Shown: positions 62,985 through 64,000 of the stretch, in pieces
How positions within the stretch are numbered: position 1 is the stretch's first letter
Layout: the number at the start of each line of letters is the position of its first letter
From: Prorocentrum cordatum
Taxonomy: Eukaryota; Sar; Dinophyceae; Prorocentrales; Prorocentraceae
Length of the DNA stretch: 64,000 bases
Direction of reading: 5' to 3'
Assembly (NCBI GenBank): GCA_963575745.1
Contig: CAUYUJ010000162.1
Span: 47,501-111,500, forward strand
Program-made: the position numbers and the translations under genes
Notes under the pieces: generated by a model
Told to the model about the DNA's origin: nothing
What the model saw: only the letters and a program-made list of their open reading frames with translations
The model's database searches: none

Positions 62985-64000
62985 TTGAATTCGTAAACCA
63001 TCTGCACCTCACAAATAGCGACCATCACAGGTTTTCCTAACCTTGTCCTGGTTCCCTATGTGAAAACACTAGTTGTCGAATGATCTCCCTGTTGTTTGTT
63101 TTCCGGCTTTCCTCTATAGCGTTTCTTGGCACACGGTGCCGCCACTGCAGATCCCCCCGCAAATGAAACATTATTGTGAGACCGCCACAAAAGGAATCCC
63201 TTTGTACAAGCTGCTACAAAAGGATTCTAAGTGTGGCAACCATCGCAGATCCATCGCAATAAAAATCCTTTTGTATGGTCGCCACAACATGGATTATTTT
63301 GTTAAAGGCCGCTACACAAAGATGCTGCACCCTAACAATAGCGACATGCATCGGCTGTCCTAGCTGTTTCATGCTTTCCCACGTGACAGCGCAAGCTCTT
63401 TAATGTCATTCTTGCTGATTGTTCCAATGTTCCCCTTTAGCTTGCCTGGGCCCACGGTGCCGCCACTGCAAATCCCCACAATTAAAACCTTCTTGTAAGG
63501 CCGCCACATTAATGTAGGTATCCCGTCATAGAGGCTGCTACAAACGGATTTCACATGTGTGGGCCATTACAGATCCATCACACATAACATCCCTTTGTAA
63601 CGTCGCCACATAATGGATCTCTGTGTAAAGGCCGCTACAACAAGAGTTTAACTGTTCGGTCATCTGCACCCTCAAAATAGCGTCAGTCACACGTTGTCCT
63701 AGCTTTTTCCTGCTTGCCCCTGTGAACACACAGGCTTGTTCCTGGTCTTGTTGTTCCTGTTCTCCTATCTAGTTTTCCTTGGCCCACGGTGCCGCCACTG
63801 CAGATCCCCCGCAATTAAAACCCTACTATATGGCCGCCACAAGAAAGGATCCCTTTTTACAGGCTGCTACAAAAAAGGTTCAAAGTATGGGAGCCATTGC
63901 AAATCCTCCACAAGTGAAATCCTTTCGTAAGGTCGCCACAGAAGGAATATTTTTGTAAAGGCGTTACACAAAGACCTTGGGGGGAGAAGAAGAAGAAGAA
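62985..64000 (-). repeat. ~330-bp tandem array, inverted orientation, to window end
   Basis: The same unit on the minus strand: AATAGCGAC near 63015, AACAATAGCGACATG near 63333 and AAATAGCGTCAG near 63675, with CGGTGCCGCCACTGCAGATC near 63138, 63458 (CTGCAAATC variant) and 63787. The array continues past the window. Confidence 0.85.

Overview
The window looks like nuclear DNA from a dinoflagellate. Two intronless protein-coding sequences (near 7.2 kb and 10.2 kb) each carry a degenerate copy of the dinoflagellate trans-spliced leader just upstream of the probable start codon, which is the signature of mRNAs reverse-transcribed back into the genome. The tandem RCC1-like protein near 41 kb, the LINE fragments with RNase H and a terminal zinc-binding segment, the very low gene density and the large load of short repeats all fit. 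No prokaryotic operons, rRNA or tRNA genes were found. A free-living dinoflagellate with a large genome is likely; the genus cannot be fixed from this sequence alone.

Layout. 1-6 kb: simple and minisatellite repeats. 6.1-9.8 kb: a C5-cytosine DNA methyltransferase retrocopy with an intact frame (7237-8391), bracketed by two direct copies of a minisatellite module. 10.1-13.1 kb: a second spliced-leader-tagged retrocopy, an unrecognised protein of about 970 residues broken by three in-frame stops and a frameshift. 13.4-23 kb: minisatellites, a 5-bp satellite, homopurine tracts and small inverted-repeat elements. 23.3-27 kb: a decayed LINE on the minus strand bounded on both sides by (GGA)n tracts. 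27-40 kb: homopurine and homopyrimidine DNA with many MITE-like elements, then a 100-N assembly gap at 39552-39651. 40.3-41.6 kb: the RCC1-like gene, minus strand. 41.8-43.4 kb and 53.9-55.1 kb: dense nested or abutting inverted-repeat elements. 45.8-48.4 kb and 52.4-53.5 kb: tandem duplications. 51.7 kb: a possible exon of a membrane protein. 57.85-58.93 kb: the 3' end of a second LINE. 59-60 kb: a 477-bp tandem duplication. 61.7-64 kb: tandem ~330-bp units that switch orientation near 62.98 kb.

Only two coding sequences look intact (methyltransferase and RCC1-like). Nothing suggests a shared pathway between them. What ties the window together is mobile DNA: retroposed mRNAs, two LINEs that could be a source of reverse transcriptase, and about ten families of short non-autonomous elements. 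The most notable are a TTAA-ended family with about 15 copies or fragments, a GC-rich family predicted to fold into a three-way junction, Tc1/mariner-like families with CAGT ends, and a nested element with an exact 10-bp target-site duplication. Long GGA/TCC tracts (about 30) repeatedly sit at the edges of these pieces.
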